From contig NZ_MJEI01000075.1 of NCBI RefSeq assembly GCF_002095395.1, positions 1 to 64,000 of the forward strand: DNA of 64,000 nucleotides. Direction: 5' to 3'. Under the pieces are notes generated by a model. It was not told the DNA's origin, did not search any database, and saw nothing but the letters and a program-made list of their open reading frames with translations. The translations under genes and the position numbers were made by a program. Below are positions 45,549 to 54,030 of the stretch, piece after piece. Numbering within the stretch: position 1 is the stretch's first letter; every line of letters begins with the position of its first letter. The DNA is from Williamsia sp. 1135. GTDB taxonomy: Bacteria; Actinomycetota; Actinomycetes; Mycobacteriales; Mycobacteriaceae.

Positions 45549-46733
45549 TCAGGGCACAGGCGGCGGATTGTCGGGAAGCAAGAGCTTGCCGATCTCCGTA
45601 CCGATCGGCACTGCGTTGTTGGTGTTTGCGTTGGCCGTCGGCCCGAGTGTGGCGTAGACGATGATCGTCGTCTTCGAGGTCTTCTCGTAGAGGACGACAC
45701 CGTTGTAGCCGCCGAACGACGGGTTCATGAACAGCCAGCTGTCCAGGTGAACAGTCCCGAAGGCGAAGAACTTCTCAACCGTCAGGGGCCCGATCCCCGC
45801 GGTCGAGGGCGCCATCATCTCTTTGAACGCGTTGTCGGACAACACTTCGCCGGTGGCCAGCGCACGGACCCACCGAGCGATGTCGGAAACGGTGGAGTTG
45901 GTGTTGCCACTGTTGAGAAACGCCGTCGGATTCCAGAATGCGGAGTCCTCGAACATTCCTCGTTCATTGGTGTAACCGTGCAGGATCGGTTCGGACATCT
46001 GCGGCGTCAGCATCACCGTGCTCGCATTCATCCCCAGCGGTGTGAAAATCCGTTCCTTCAGGAGGTCCCCGAGCGGTTTGCCCGATGCCTTCTCGAGCAC
46101 CAGGCCCAGCAGGCACAGATCGCTGTGGGAGTAGGCGAAGTTGGTCCCCGGCTCGAACAGAGGCGGGCGGGCGTTCGCCAGGTCCAAGATCTCCTGGGCG
46201 GTGAAACCCTTCATCGGGTTCTCGTAAAAGATCTTGAGGAACTCGGGGTTGGTCACATAGTCCGAGATGCCTGATGTGCTGTTCGCGAGCATCCGTGAGG
46301 TGATCACGTCAGCGCGAGGAAAATCGGGCACCCACTTGGCGATCGGCTCGTCAAGGTCCAGCGTCCCGGCGTCATCGAGTTGAAGCAGGACCGTCGAGAG
46401 CATCGGTTCCATCGGCTGTCCGACCCGTAACTGCATGGCAGGCGTGGCTGCTACCCCGATCGGAGAGTCACCGGCAGCCTCGACGACGACCTCTTCGTCG
46501 CCGCGCCACACGCCGAATACAGCACCGGTGAGATCGAGTTCGGTGAGCTTGGCACGAACAATGTCCGCGATCTTCGCTGCGTCGGCGTTCACGGCGGGTG
46601 TATTCGGCGCCGTCGAGTTCGTAGCTGCGCCGTCGTTGCCGTTTGATCCGCACGAGAGACTCGCCGAAGCGATGACAACGCCGACAGCAACGGCCACCCC
46701 TCGGTGAAGCCGGCAACGAGTCGACACACCCAT
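45549..46733 (-). CDS. Serine hydrolase / beta-lactamase-fold lipoprotein lacking catalytic residues
   Basis: A 394-aa exported protein. The signal peptide ends ASLSCGSNG, giving a probable lipidated Cys28. The fold is that of class C beta-lactamases and esterases: GTLDLDEPIAKWVPDFPRADVITSRMLANSTSGI and FAYSHSDLCLLGLVLEKASGKPLGDLLKERIFTPLGM are characteristic. However, where SxxK should stand (after the R-V-G) the sequence is Gln106-Pro-Met-Glu109, and the YxN motif is Tyr201-Ser-His203. It is therefore unlikely to be an active serine enzyme and may bind a peptide or lipid instead. It is convergent with the DHFR-like gene. Confidence 0.87.
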   Translation of the reverse strand: MGVSTRCRLHRGVAVAVGVVIASASLSCGSNGNDGAATNSTAPNTPAVNADAAKIADIVRAKLTELDLTGAVFGVWRGDEEVVVEAAGDSPIGVAATPAMQLRVGQPMEPMLSTVLLQLDDAGTLDLDEPIAKWVPDFPRADVITSRMLANSTSGISDYVTNPEFLKIFYENPMKGFTAQEILDLANARPPLFEPGTNFAYSHSDLCLLGLVLEKASGKPLGDLLKERIFTPLGMNASTVMLTPQMSEPILHGYTNERGMFEDSAFWNPTAFLNSGNTNSTVSDIARWVRALATGEVLSDNAFKEMMAPSTAGIGPLTVEKFFAFGTVHLDSWLFMNPSFGGYNGVVLYEKTSKTTIIVYATLGPTANANTNNAVPIGTEIGKLLLPDNPPPVP

Positions 46734-46945
46734 GAGTTCGGTCCCTTCGTGCGCACAACGCGATCGGGGTCGTTGCCAACCGCAATGTCAGCTACGAGTA
46801 GTTGATTTTAGATCGTGGCCACACGCCGCAGGGACACTACGGCCAAAACTGCAGCACCCCATGGTTTCTGCTTGTTCTCGGGATATCGCAGGCCGAAGTT
46901 GATGGAATGATTTCAGTCATCGAGTACCCAGATGTTGGAGGCACC

Positions 46946-48571
46946 ATGCTCAGCACGATGCAGGACGTTCCGCTGTCGATCGCCCAGATTCTGCGGCACG
47001 GGAGCACGGTACATCGCGGTGCGACGGTCACGACCTGGACTGATTCGGGTCCACAACACCGGACCTATGCCGAGGTGGGTCAGCGCTGCGGAGCATTGGC
47101 GCATGCTCTACGGGGATTAGGAGTCACGGGTGACCAGCGCGTGGCAACCTTCATGTGGAACAACGCCGAGCACCTGGAGTGCTACCTCGCAGTCCCGGCG
47201 ATGGGCGCGGTACTCCACACCCTCAACATCAGGCTTTTTCCAGAGCAGTTGATTCACGTCGTCAATCACGCAGAAGACCATGTGATCATCGTGGATCCAT
47301 CGCTGATCCCGCTTCTACAGCCGCATCTTCCACGACTGAACACGGTCCGGCACGTCGTCGTGACAGGATCGTCCACGGCCGGACTCGACGTGCCGGACGG
47401 CGTGCAGGTCCACGCGTACGAGACTCTGCTCGCCGAGCAATCGGCTGAGTTCGAGTGGCCCGATGTCGACGAACGTAGCGCAGCGGCGATGTGCTACACA
47501 TCCGGCACGACAGGTGACCCGAAAGGTGTTGTGTATTCGCACCGTTCGATTTACCTGCACTCGATGCAGGTGTGCATGAGCGACGGTCCGAACCTCAGGC
47601 AAGGTGATCGTGCGCTCGCCGTGGTGCCGCAATTTCACGCCATGGCCTGGGGTTTGCCCTACGCCGCTTTCATGATCGGTGCCTCTCTGATCATGCCCGA
47701 TCGATTCCTGCAACCGGAGCCACTGGCCACGATCATCGAATCGGAACAGCCGACTCTGGCCGCAGCAGTGCCGACCATCTGGCAGGGCTTGCACCTTCAT
47801 CTCGAACAGAATCCGCAGGACATCTCGTTCATCCGCGAGGTGCTGGTCGGCGGTTCGGCCGTACCTCCTTCGATGATGCACAGTTTCGAAAACGATCACC
47901 AGGTGACTGTGCTGCATGCCTGGGGGATGACCGAGACATCGCCGCTCGGCTCGGTGGCACGCCCACCCGCCGGCGTCTCCGGAGATGAGATGTGGCGATA
48001 TCGGTACTCGCAGGGTCGTTTTCCTGCTTCAGTGCAGGCGCGGCTGATCGGTGATGACGGTGCCACCATTCCGCACGACGGCCGTGGTGTCGGCGAACTC
48101 GAGGTCCGTGGGCCGTGGATCGCCGGGGCGTATTACGGTGTCGCCACGCCGGAGAAGTTCAACGACGGCTGGCTACGCACCGGAGACGTCGGATCCATCA
48201 CTTCGGACGGCTACCTCACGCTGACAGACCGGACCAAAGACATCATCAAATCTGGCGGCGAGTGGATCTCGTCAGTAGATCTCGAGAACGCGGTGATGGG
48301 CCATCCGGCGGTCGCAGAAGCTGCCGTCATCGGCGTACCCGACGAGAAGTGGGACGAGCGACCGCTGGTTGCAGTGGTGCTCCGACATGACAGCACGTCC
48401 GTCACAGTCGACGAGCTCAAGGAGTTCCTGACAGACAAGGTGGCCGGCTGGCAGTTGCCCGAGAACTGGGCGCTGATCGACGAAGTGCCGAAGACCAGTG
48501 TCGGCAAGTTCGACAAGAAGCGCCTGCGTGCGTCCTACCGAGACGGCGATCTGGACGTGGTCCGGGTCTAG
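46946..48571 (+). CDS. Fatty-acid-CoA ligase (AMP-binding, medium/long chain type)
   Basis: A 541-aa acyl-CoA synthetase. P-loop CYTSGTTGDPKGVVYSHRS (about 179-197), AWGMTETSPLGSVARPP, the hinge DGWLRTGDVGSITSDGYLTLTDRTKDIIKSGGEWISSVDLE and the C-terminal SVGKFDKKRLR with the catalytic Lys. The SGGEWISS form is that of the AlkK-like group. The ATG is preceded by GGAGG; upstream ATGs in frame lack one. It is monocistronic, or followed by the nitrilase-type gene after 108 bp. Confidence 0.92.
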   Translation: MLSTMQDVPLSIAQILRHGSTVHRGATVTTWTDSGPQHRTYAEVGQRCGALAHALRGLGVTGDQRVATFMWNNAEHLECYLAVPAMGAVLHTLNIRLFPEQLIHVVNHAEDHVIIVDPSLIPLLQPHLPRLNTVRHVVVTGSSTAGLDVPDGVQVHAYETLLAEQSAEFEWPDVDERSAAAMCYTSGTTGDPKGVVYSHRSIYLHSMQVCMSDGPNLRQGDRALAVVPQFHAMAWGLPYAAFMIGASLIMPDRFLQPEPLATIIESEQPTLAAAVPTIWQGLHLHLEQNPQDISFIREVLVGGSAVPPSMMHSFENDHQVTVLHAWGMTETSPLGSVARPPAGVSGDEMWRYRYSQGRFPASVQARLIGDDGATIPHDGRGVGELEVRGPWIAGAYYGVATPEKFNDGWLRTGDVGSITSDGYLTLTDRTKDIIKSGGEWISSVDLENAVMGHPAVAEAAVIGVPDEKWDERPLVAVVLRHDSTSVTVDELKEFLTDKVAGWQLPENWALIDEVPKTSVGKFDKKRLRASYRDGDLDVVRV

Positions 48572-48679
48572 ACCCCAGGGACACTGTCACCATTTGCCGT
48601 CTCAGCGGCTAACGTCGCGGGTGGGCAAATACACCATGCGGCTGCGGCAAGTACCGGCCGCCAGGACGATGGACATGTC

Positions 48680-49408
48680 ATGACAGTGCAAACTCCGACG
48701 TTGCGGGTGGCCGCGTCGCAACCTGTCACTGTCGCAGGTGACGTCGCGGCAAACGCGGTCGCTCACTCCGAGGCCATTCGACGTTGTGCAGCAAGGCTTG
48801 TCGTGTTCCCGGAGATGTCGCTGACCGGATACAGCATGGATGCGACGAGTGTCGAGGTCGATGACGCTGCGCTCGATCCTCTCGTCGACGCCTGCCGGGA
48901 CAAGGGATCGGTCGCACTGGTCGGTGCCGCTGTCCGGTACGGATCGGGACGGGCCATCGGCGTGCTGGCGGTGAGTGAGGGCGGCGCAGAGATCGTCTAC
49001 CGCAAGATGAGTCTCGGGAGCCAAGAAACCCGGGTGTACGCCCCCGGGTCGACGGCGGCCGTGGTCGAGATCGAGGGCTGGCGAGTCGGTCTCGGGGTGT
49101 GCAAGGACACCCGCGACGACGATCACCTGACCGCCACGATCGAGGCAGGAATCGACTTGTACGTCGCCGGCCTGGTGCACCGGCCAGACGAGGTGGCCGA
49201 GTTCGACGTCCGCGCGCGGCGCATCGCCGCTCTGGCCGCGGTCCCGGTGGTATTCGCTGGATTCGCTGGTCCCACCGGTGGGGGATACACGCAGACATCC
49301 GGGGGGTCGGCCGTGTGGGATGCGGACGGTGCACGCCTGGTGCAGGCGGGTCATCGACCCGGATGCAGCGTTGTCGCTGACCTTCCGGCTCGCGATGCGT
49401 TCAGATGA
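48680..49408 (+). CDS. Carbon-nitrogen hydrolase (nitrilase superfamily)
   Basis: A 242-aa amidohydrolase with the complete Glu-Lys-Cys triad: Glu45 in VVFPEMSLTGYS, Lys109 in VYRKMSLG and Cys141 in LGVCKDTRDDD. It is shorter than most nitrilases and fits the Nit/omega-amidase-like branch acting on linear amides. Its activity is on a small amide or nitrile; substrate unknown. It is convergent with the CGNR gene. Confidence 0.9.
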   Translation: MTVQTPTLRVAASQPVTVAGDVAANAVAHSEAIRRCAARLVVFPEMSLTGYSMDATSVEVDDAALDPLVDACRDKGSVALVGAAVRYGSGRAIGVLAVSEGGAEIVYRKMSLGSQETRVYAPGSTAAVVEIEGWRVGLGVCKDTRDDDHLTATIEAGIDLYVAGLVHRPDEVAEFDVRARRIAALAAVPVVFAGFAGPTGGGYTQTSGGSAVWDADGARLVQAGHRPGCSVVADLPARDAFR

Positions 49409-49446
49409 TCGTCGCGCGCGAGGGGTGATTCCTCCTGTGGCGATCA
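49406..49446. terminator. Inverted repeat between convergent genes
   Basis: TGATCG and CGATCA, each containing one of the two genes' stop codons, flank an inner GAGG/CCTC pair. It may form a weak bidirectional terminator. Confidence 0.4.
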
Positions 49447-50010
49447 GTGATTCTCGGCCGCGTTCTTGGCGTGGAAGCGCGCTTTCTTGTGACGATTCCC
49501 GCACGTGTTCATATCGCACCATTTGCGGCTACGGCTCTGGCTCGTGTCGAAGAAAGCGGCTCGGCATGTCGGCGATGCGCATAGAGCCAGTTTTCCGTCC
49601 CGCTCGCCCGCGATGATGCTGATCGCGTCGGCGGCGATGACGCCCAGGGCGTCTTCCACACAGGACGCCGAACTGAGCCGCCATTGGCGGTGGCGGTCGG
49701 GCGTCAGGGTGGCCGCCGCGCGGCCTTGCACGCTCCGGCCATTGATGACCTCGACTGCGGACGTGGACAGAGGCTCGCCGATCGCAGCCGCGGTCGCGGT
49801 TGCGTGAATTGATTCCCTGAGTTCGCGGGCGAGGTCGAGTTGCGCGGCGGTGCAGGAGTCCACGGCGAGGCCGTTCACAGTCAGCCAATCGACGAGTCGC
49901 CTCGGCGTGGGAATGCGCTCGACAGGCTCGCCATGTCGCTCCGACAACGTCCCTGTGAAGGAGGTCGCCAGCACGCTACCGAGGCGGAAATCAGGAAACT
50001 CAGCGGGCAT
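49444..50010 (-). CDS. CGNR zinc-finger (ABATE) regulator
   Basis: A 188-aa protein. The N-terminal ABATE-type domain contains LATSFTGTLSERHGEPVERIPTPRRLVDWL. The C-terminal zinc finger reads LCASPTCRAAFFDTSQSRSRKWCDMNTCGNRHKKARF, with the CGNR signature and four zinc cysteines. Such proteins are thought to regulate transcription, in some cases with the N domain as a ligand sensor. It is divergent from the epoxide-hydrolase gene across a 101-bp gap containing an inverted repeat, so it may control that gene. Confidence 0.9.
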   Translation of the reverse strand: MPAEFPDFRLGSVLATSFTGTLSERHGEPVERIPTPRRLVDWLTVNGLAVDSCTAAQLDLARELRESIHATATAAAIGEPLSTSAVEVINGRSVQGRAAATLTPDRHRQWRLSSASCVEDALGVIAADAISIIAGERDGKLALCASPTCRAAFFDTSQSRSRKWCDMNTCGNRHKKARFHAKNAAENH

Positions 50011-50051
50011 GGAACCACCTTAGCCGGTTGCGGGGCATTGGCCCGCGTGTT

Positions 50052-50072
50052 AGAACCGTCTTAGCTGGTTCT
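50052..50072. promoter_or_regulatory. Inverted repeat between the CGNR and epoxide hydrolase genes
   Basis: AGAACC-N9-GGTTCT is a perfect 6-bp inverted repeat, extended outward by TT and CAA matches. It is 41 bp from the CGNR start and 39 bp from the hydrolase start, centred in the divergent promoter. A plausible site for the CGNR protein. Confidence 0.5.
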
Positions 50073-50111
50073 CAATATTGCGAACTGGTCCACTGACGAT
50101 CAGGAGCGCCC

Positions 50112-51284
50112 ATGCCCCAACCCACCGACGTGCAGCCGTTCGAAGCGCGCGCGACCGACGCAGAGCTCGATGACTTGCGTACGCGATTGACCTCGGCACG
50201 CCTACCAGAGGCTGAAACGGTCAATCGCGCAGCGCCCGACCCTCGCCGATGGGATCAGGGTGTTCCGCTCACCGACCTCGTCGAGGTCGCCGACTACTGG
50301 CGCACCGGATACGACTGGCGGTCGTTCGAAGCGCGCCTGCACGGAATCGGCCAGTTCCGCACGGTCATCGACGGTTTGGGAATCCACTTCCTGCACCGCC
50401 GATCCTCGCGCCCAGACGCCACGGCTCTGATCGTGACGCACGGCTGGCCCGGAAGCATCACTGAGTTCATCGATGTGGTGGACGAGCTGGCGGATCCGAT
50501 GGACGCCGCCGCGCCCGCCTTCCACGTCGTGATCCCGTCCCTGCCCGGCTTCGGGTACAGCGACAAGCCGGCCACCACCGGCTGGGGCACCGAGAAGATC
50601 GCGGCAGCATGGGTCGAACTCATGGACAGGCTCGGCTACCGCAAATTCGTTGCCCACGGCGGCGACTGGGGAGGTGTGATCACCACGATCCTCGGTGGCA
50701 GATTCCCGTCACACGTTCTCGGCATCCACACAACGACCGCGCAGGCACCGCCTGGGTTGTCGATGGACGGGCTGACGGCGGCCGAACGCACATGGACTGA
50801 GGAAACCTCCGAGTTCAAACGGCATCGGGTGGCGTACGCAAAGCAGCAGGCGACCCGGCCGCAGACGATCGGCTACTCGCTTGTCGACTCGCCCGTTGGA
50901 CTCCTGGCCTGGATCCTCGACAAGTTCGCCGAGTGGACAGATACCCGAGACAGTCCATTCGAGACAATTTCCAGGGACCGGATTCTCGACAACGTCACTC
51001 TGTATTGGCTGACGCGGACAGGTGCGTCGTCGGCCCGCATCTACTACGAGAGCCACAATTCTCTCGATCCCGAACTACGGGTAGATGTTCCCTCCGCAAT
51101 CACTACGTATCCCCGCGACATCGAGAAGTCTCCGCGCCCGTGGGCGCAAGAGCGATTCCGGCAGATCGTTCGATGGAGGGCGCCCGAGACCGGGGGACAC
51201 TTCCCGTCACTCGAGGTTCCCGAGTATTTCGTCAAGGATCTACAGGAAGGTCTCGCAACAGTGTTGGCGGCCAACGGTCGGTGA
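50112..51284 (+). CDS. Epoxide hydrolase family protein
   Basis: A 390-aa alpha/beta hydrolase of the microsomal-type epoxide hydrolase family. The N-terminal EHN region (RATDAELDDLRTRLTSARLPE and DYWRTGYDWRSFEARLHGIGQF) is complete. LIVTHGWPGSITEFIDVV is the HGWPGS oxyanion motif, and KFVAHGGDWGGVITT holds the nucleophile Asp. The Tyr pair and the closing GGHFPSLEVPEYFVKDL provide lid and catalytic His. Opens epoxides to diols, for example from terpenoid or lipid oxidation. AGGAG precedes the ATG. The 3' end overlaps the convergent TetR gene by 53 bp. Confidence 0.92.
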   Translation: MPQPTDVQPFEARATDAELDDLRTRLTSARLPEAETVNRAAPDPRRWDQGVPLTDLVEVADYWRTGYDWRSFEARLHGIGQFRTVIDGLGIHFLHRRSSRPDATALIVTHGWPGSITEFIDVVDELADPMDAAAPAFHVVIPSLPGFGYSDKPATTGWGTEKIAAAWVELMDRLGYRKFVAHGGDWGGVITTILGGRFPSHVLGIHTTTAQAPPGLSMDGLTAAERTWTEETSEFKRHRVAYAKQQATRPQTIGYSLVDSPVGLLAWILDKFAEWTDTRDSPFETISRDRILDNVTLYWLTRTGASSARIYYESHNSLDPELRVDVPSAITTYPRDIEKSPRPWAQERFRQIVRWRAPETGGHFPSLEVPEYFVKDLQEGLATVLAANGR

Positions 51285-51858
51285 TCATCTCGGTCATCTC
51301 GGTCACCCATGTTTCGTCGAGGGCCGCATCTCGGCGAATCAGGATGCGGAAAATCGCCGTGCCCGCGACCACCTCGGCGAGCATCGGCAGCTGGTCATCG
51401 CCGCGGCGCTCCTGACCGAAGCGAGATTCGAAAGCTGTCAGGTTCCCGCCCAGTCTCGCGATCATCATGTTGTGGAGCTCCGGGTCGGCAACGGTGTCAG
51501 CGATCAGGCCCGGAAGAGCCAACCGCACCTCGGGTCGGTCGAAGATCACCCGGACGGTCTCGACCAAACCCCTTATCTCAGTGCGGATATCACCGGAACC
51601 GTCCGGCGTGGGGATCGCTTCGGCGAACAACACCGCTTCGTGAACGAGTTGCGCCTTGCCTGACCACCTCCGGTAGATCGCAGCTGTGGTCGTTCCGGCG
51701 CGGGCAGCGATCGCCGACAATGACAACGCGGAGTAACCCGTCTCGAGGATCAGTTCGCGAGTGGCCGCGATGATCGCGGCATCGATCCTGCCGTCGCGTG
51801 GCCGCCCCGGCGCGGACTGCGCCGACCTCTTGCCTTCGTTGCGGCTTTCTGCTGTCAT
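51232..51858 (-). CDS. TetR family regulator (paralogue of the 1172-1801 gene)
   Basis: A 208-aa TetR protein. HTH core [34 protein letters not shown] is nearly the same as in the TetR at 1172-1801, and both start with a charged tail ending in GRPRD. It is divergent from the second 371-aa gene, with a small dyad between, and so most likely represses that operon. Its last 17 codons are antisense to the end of the epoxide hydrolase gene. Confidence 0.9.
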   Translation of the reverse strand: MTAESRNEGKRSAQSAPGRPRDGRIDAAIIAATRELILETGYSALSLSAIAARAGTTTAAIYRRWSGKAQLVHEAVLFAEAIPTPDGSGDIRTEIRGLVETVRVIFDRPEVRLALPGLIADTVADPELHNMMIARLGGNLTAFESRFGQERRGDDQLPMLAEVVAGTAIFRILIRRDAALDETWVTEMTEMITDRWPPTLLRDLPVDP

Positions 51859-51865
51859 GACTCCA

Positions 51866-51880
51866 GTATAGTTCCAATAC
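51866..51880. promoter_or_regulatory. Weak dyad in the tetR/371-aa promoter (locus B)
   Basis: GTAT-AGTTCCA-ATAC has 4-bp inverted ends (GTAT/ATAC) in the 50-bp divergent gap, 8 bp before the tetR start. It is weaker than the operator in locus A and does not obviously share its sequence. Confidence 0.35.
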
Positions 51881-51908
51881 AGTGTGCATCGTATTTGAGG
51901 GAGAGCTT

Positions 51909-53024
51909 GTGAACCTGAGCGCGCTCGACGAGTATCCAATCCATCAGACGCCCGCGCCACTGACCTGGCCGGCCACCTCCGATCGAAACTTCTACGACCG
52001 GTCGTACTTCAACGTGCTCGACCGAGCCGGCCGCTTCATGGCGTTGACCGGAATCGGTTACTACCCGCGCCTCGGCGTCAAGGACGCCTATTTCGTCGTC
52101 CGCCGCGGGGACACGCAGACCGCCGTACACCTGAGTGACGCCATCGACGACGACCGCCTTCATCAGAACGTCAACGGTTACCGTCTCGACGTCATCGAGC
52201 CTTTGCAGCAGATGCACCTGACACTCGCGCCGACCGAGGGCATTTCCGCGGATCTCACCTGGCGCGGTCTGTTTCCCGCCGCACTGGAGAAGCCGCACGA
52301 AATGCTCACCGACCGGCGAGTGACGCTGCAGGCGAGTCGATTCGCCCAGGTCGGATCATGGCAGGGCTGGATCGACGTCGACGGCGAACGGCTGGAAGTC
52401 GACCATGACAGCAGTGTGGCGAGCCGCGACCGCTCATGGGGGATCCGACCTGTCGGTGAGGCCGAGCCGGCCGGTCGGCCGGATACCGCATTCCGCGGAA
52501 TGTGGTGGCTCTACCTACCGCTCGCTTTTGACGATTACCAACTGTTCTTGATCCTGCAAGAAGATCCCGACGGCCACCGTAGCCTCTATGACTGCACCCG
52601 CCGCTGGCGAGACGGCCGCGTCGAACAGCTCGACGGGGTGCGCGCCACCATCGACTATGCACCCGGAACGAGGATTCCTCGGGGCGCCCATGTGGATTTC
52701 ATGAACCGTGCAGGGGACCAGATCTCGTTGGACGTCGAATCGAAGTTGTTTGCACCCATCGCTTTCGGATCGGGCTACGGTGGCGACTCCTCGTGGGCGC
52801 ACGGAAGCTGGAAGGGCGGTCCGTTCGCCGAACGCGTGAGCTTCGACCTGACGGACCCGGAGGTGATGGCCCGAGCGCCGTTCAGTCTCATCGACCATAT
52901 CGGCGAGGCCGTGTGCACTGAAGCCGACGGAACGGTCAGCAAAGGCGCGGGTTTGTTCGAGCATGGCCTGATCGGCCCACACCACCCGTCGGGATTCTCC
53001 GACTGGACCGACGTGGCCAATTAG
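51909..53024 (+). CDS. 371-aa RDRSWGIRP protein, possibly lipocalin-like (copy B)
   Basis: Paralogue of 3031-4146: same length (371 aa) and roughly half the residues identical by eye, with DEYPIHQTP, SDRNFYDRSYFN, RRGD-QTAVHLSDAID, RFAQVG, RDRSWGIRP (173-181), GMWWLYLPL, SGYGGD and LFEHGLIGPHHPSGFSDW. GTG start with GAGGGAG just upstream fixes the N terminus; an upstream ATG would add nine residues absent in copy A. The beta-rich pattern and RDRSWGIRP recall AttH/CrtC double lipocalins, an unverified resemblance. The next gene follows after 10 bp, so it is the first gene of an operon with the oxidoreductase and PEP-synthase-like enzyme. Confidence 0.87.
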   Translation: MNLSALDEYPIHQTPAPLTWPATSDRNFYDRSYFNVLDRAGRFMALTGIGYYPRLGVKDAYFVVRRGDTQTAVHLSDAIDDDRLHQNVNGYRLDVIEPLQQMHLTLAPTEGISADLTWRGLFPAALEKPHEMLTDRRVTLQASRFAQVGSWQGWIDVDGERLEVDHDSSVASRDRSWGIRPVGEAEPAGRPDTAFRGMWWLYLPLAFDDYQLFLILQEDPDGHRSLYDCTRRWRDGRVEQLDGVRATIDYAPGTRIPRGAHVDFMNRAGDQISLDVESKLFAPIAFGSGYGGDSSWAHGSWKGGPFAERVSFDLTDPEVMARAPFSLIDHIGEAVCTEADGTVSKGAGLFEHGLIGPHHPSGFSDWTDVAN

Positions 53025-53034
53025 GCGCCCGGGG

Positions 53035-54030
53035 ATGAAAATCATGACAGCGCTGTTCGGTCCCACCGATGCGGTCGAACGCGCAGAAGTGCTCAAAGAA
53101 GCCGGCGCAGCCGGGGTGTTCACGTTCGAAGGACCGTTCGACGTTTTCACGCCGCTGGTGCTGGCGTCGTCCGTGAAGGGTCTCGACGTGATGTCGAATG
53201 TCGCGATCGCGTTTCCCCGCAACCCGATTCAGCTCGCACACCAAGCGAACGATCTGCAACTGCTGAGCGAAGGGCGTTTCATCCTGGGGCTGGGCACGCA
53301 GGTACGCGCACAGATCGAGAAGCGCTACGGGGCGGAGTTCGATCATCCGGTCGCCCGGATGAAAGAGATGGTGGGAGCGTTGCGAGCGATCTTCGCCACG
53401 TGGAATGAGGGGGAGCGGCTGGACTTCCGCGGAGAGTACTACCGCCACACCTTGATGACGCCCACCTTCGTGCCCGGGCCGAACCCGTTCGGACCGCCGC
53501 CGATCTATCTCGGCGCGCTCGGGCCTCGGTTGACCAAAGCCACGGCCGAAGTGGCCGACGGTCTGTTGGTGATGCCCTTCGGGACCAAGCGGTTCCTGCA
53601 CGAGACGACGCTCCCCGCCGTTCGCGACGGACTGTCTGCGGCCGGCCGCAGCGAAGATGACTTCGAAGTGGTGCCTGAGATCATCGTGTCGGTCGGAACC
53701 GGGCGAGACGACGACCACGCCTCGACTCGGATGTTGCTGGCGTTCTACGGCTCCACACCGGCCTACCGGCCGGTGCTCGACGCCCACGGCTGGGGCGATC
53801 TGCAGCCCGAACTCAACGCGATGTCCAAACAGGGCCGCTGGCAGGAGATGGCCGGCTTGATCGACGACGACATCCTGCACACCATCGCCGCATGCGGCAC
53901 GCCGTCCGAGGTGGCCTCGCACATCCGCGACCGTGTCGACGGGGTGTCGGACCGGATCTGCCTCTACCAACCGGGTCCCATTGAGGTTGAGGCCCTGGCC
54001 GAGATCGTGGACGCTTTGGGTGGATCATGA
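53035..54030 (+). CDS. LLM-class F420-dependent oxidoreductase (TIGR03617-like)
   Basis: A 331-aa luciferase-like oxidoreductase, F420-dependent by resemblance to the actinobacterial TIGR03617 group. It starts MKIMTALFGPTDAVERAEVLKEAGAAGVFTFEGPFDVFTPLVLA and contains VAIAFPRNPIQLAHQANDLQLLSEGRFILGLGTQVRAQIEKRYG (about 62-105), PIYLGALGPRLTKATAEVADGLLVMP, and the tail DGVSDRICLYQPG. It differs in subfamily from the oxidoreductase at 143-1168. The ATG is 10 bp after the 371-aa stop, and its own stop overlaps the next gene by 4 bp, so the three are one operon. Confidence 0.92.
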   Translation: MKIMTALFGPTDAVERAEVLKEAGAAGVFTFEGPFDVFTPLVLASSVKGLDVMSNVAIAFPRNPIQLAHQANDLQLLSEGRFILGLGTQVRAQIEKRYGAEFDHPVARMKEMVGALRAIFATWNEGERLDFRGEYYRHTLMTPTFVPGPNPFGPPPIYLGALGPRLTKATAEVADGLLVMPFGTKRFLHETTLPAVRDGLSAAGRSEDDFEVVPEIIVSVGTGRDDDHASTRMLLAFYGSTPAYRPVLDAHGWGDLQPELNAMSKQGRWQEMAGLIDDDILHTIAACGTPSEVASHIRDRVDGVSDRICLYQPGPIEVEALAEIVDALGGS

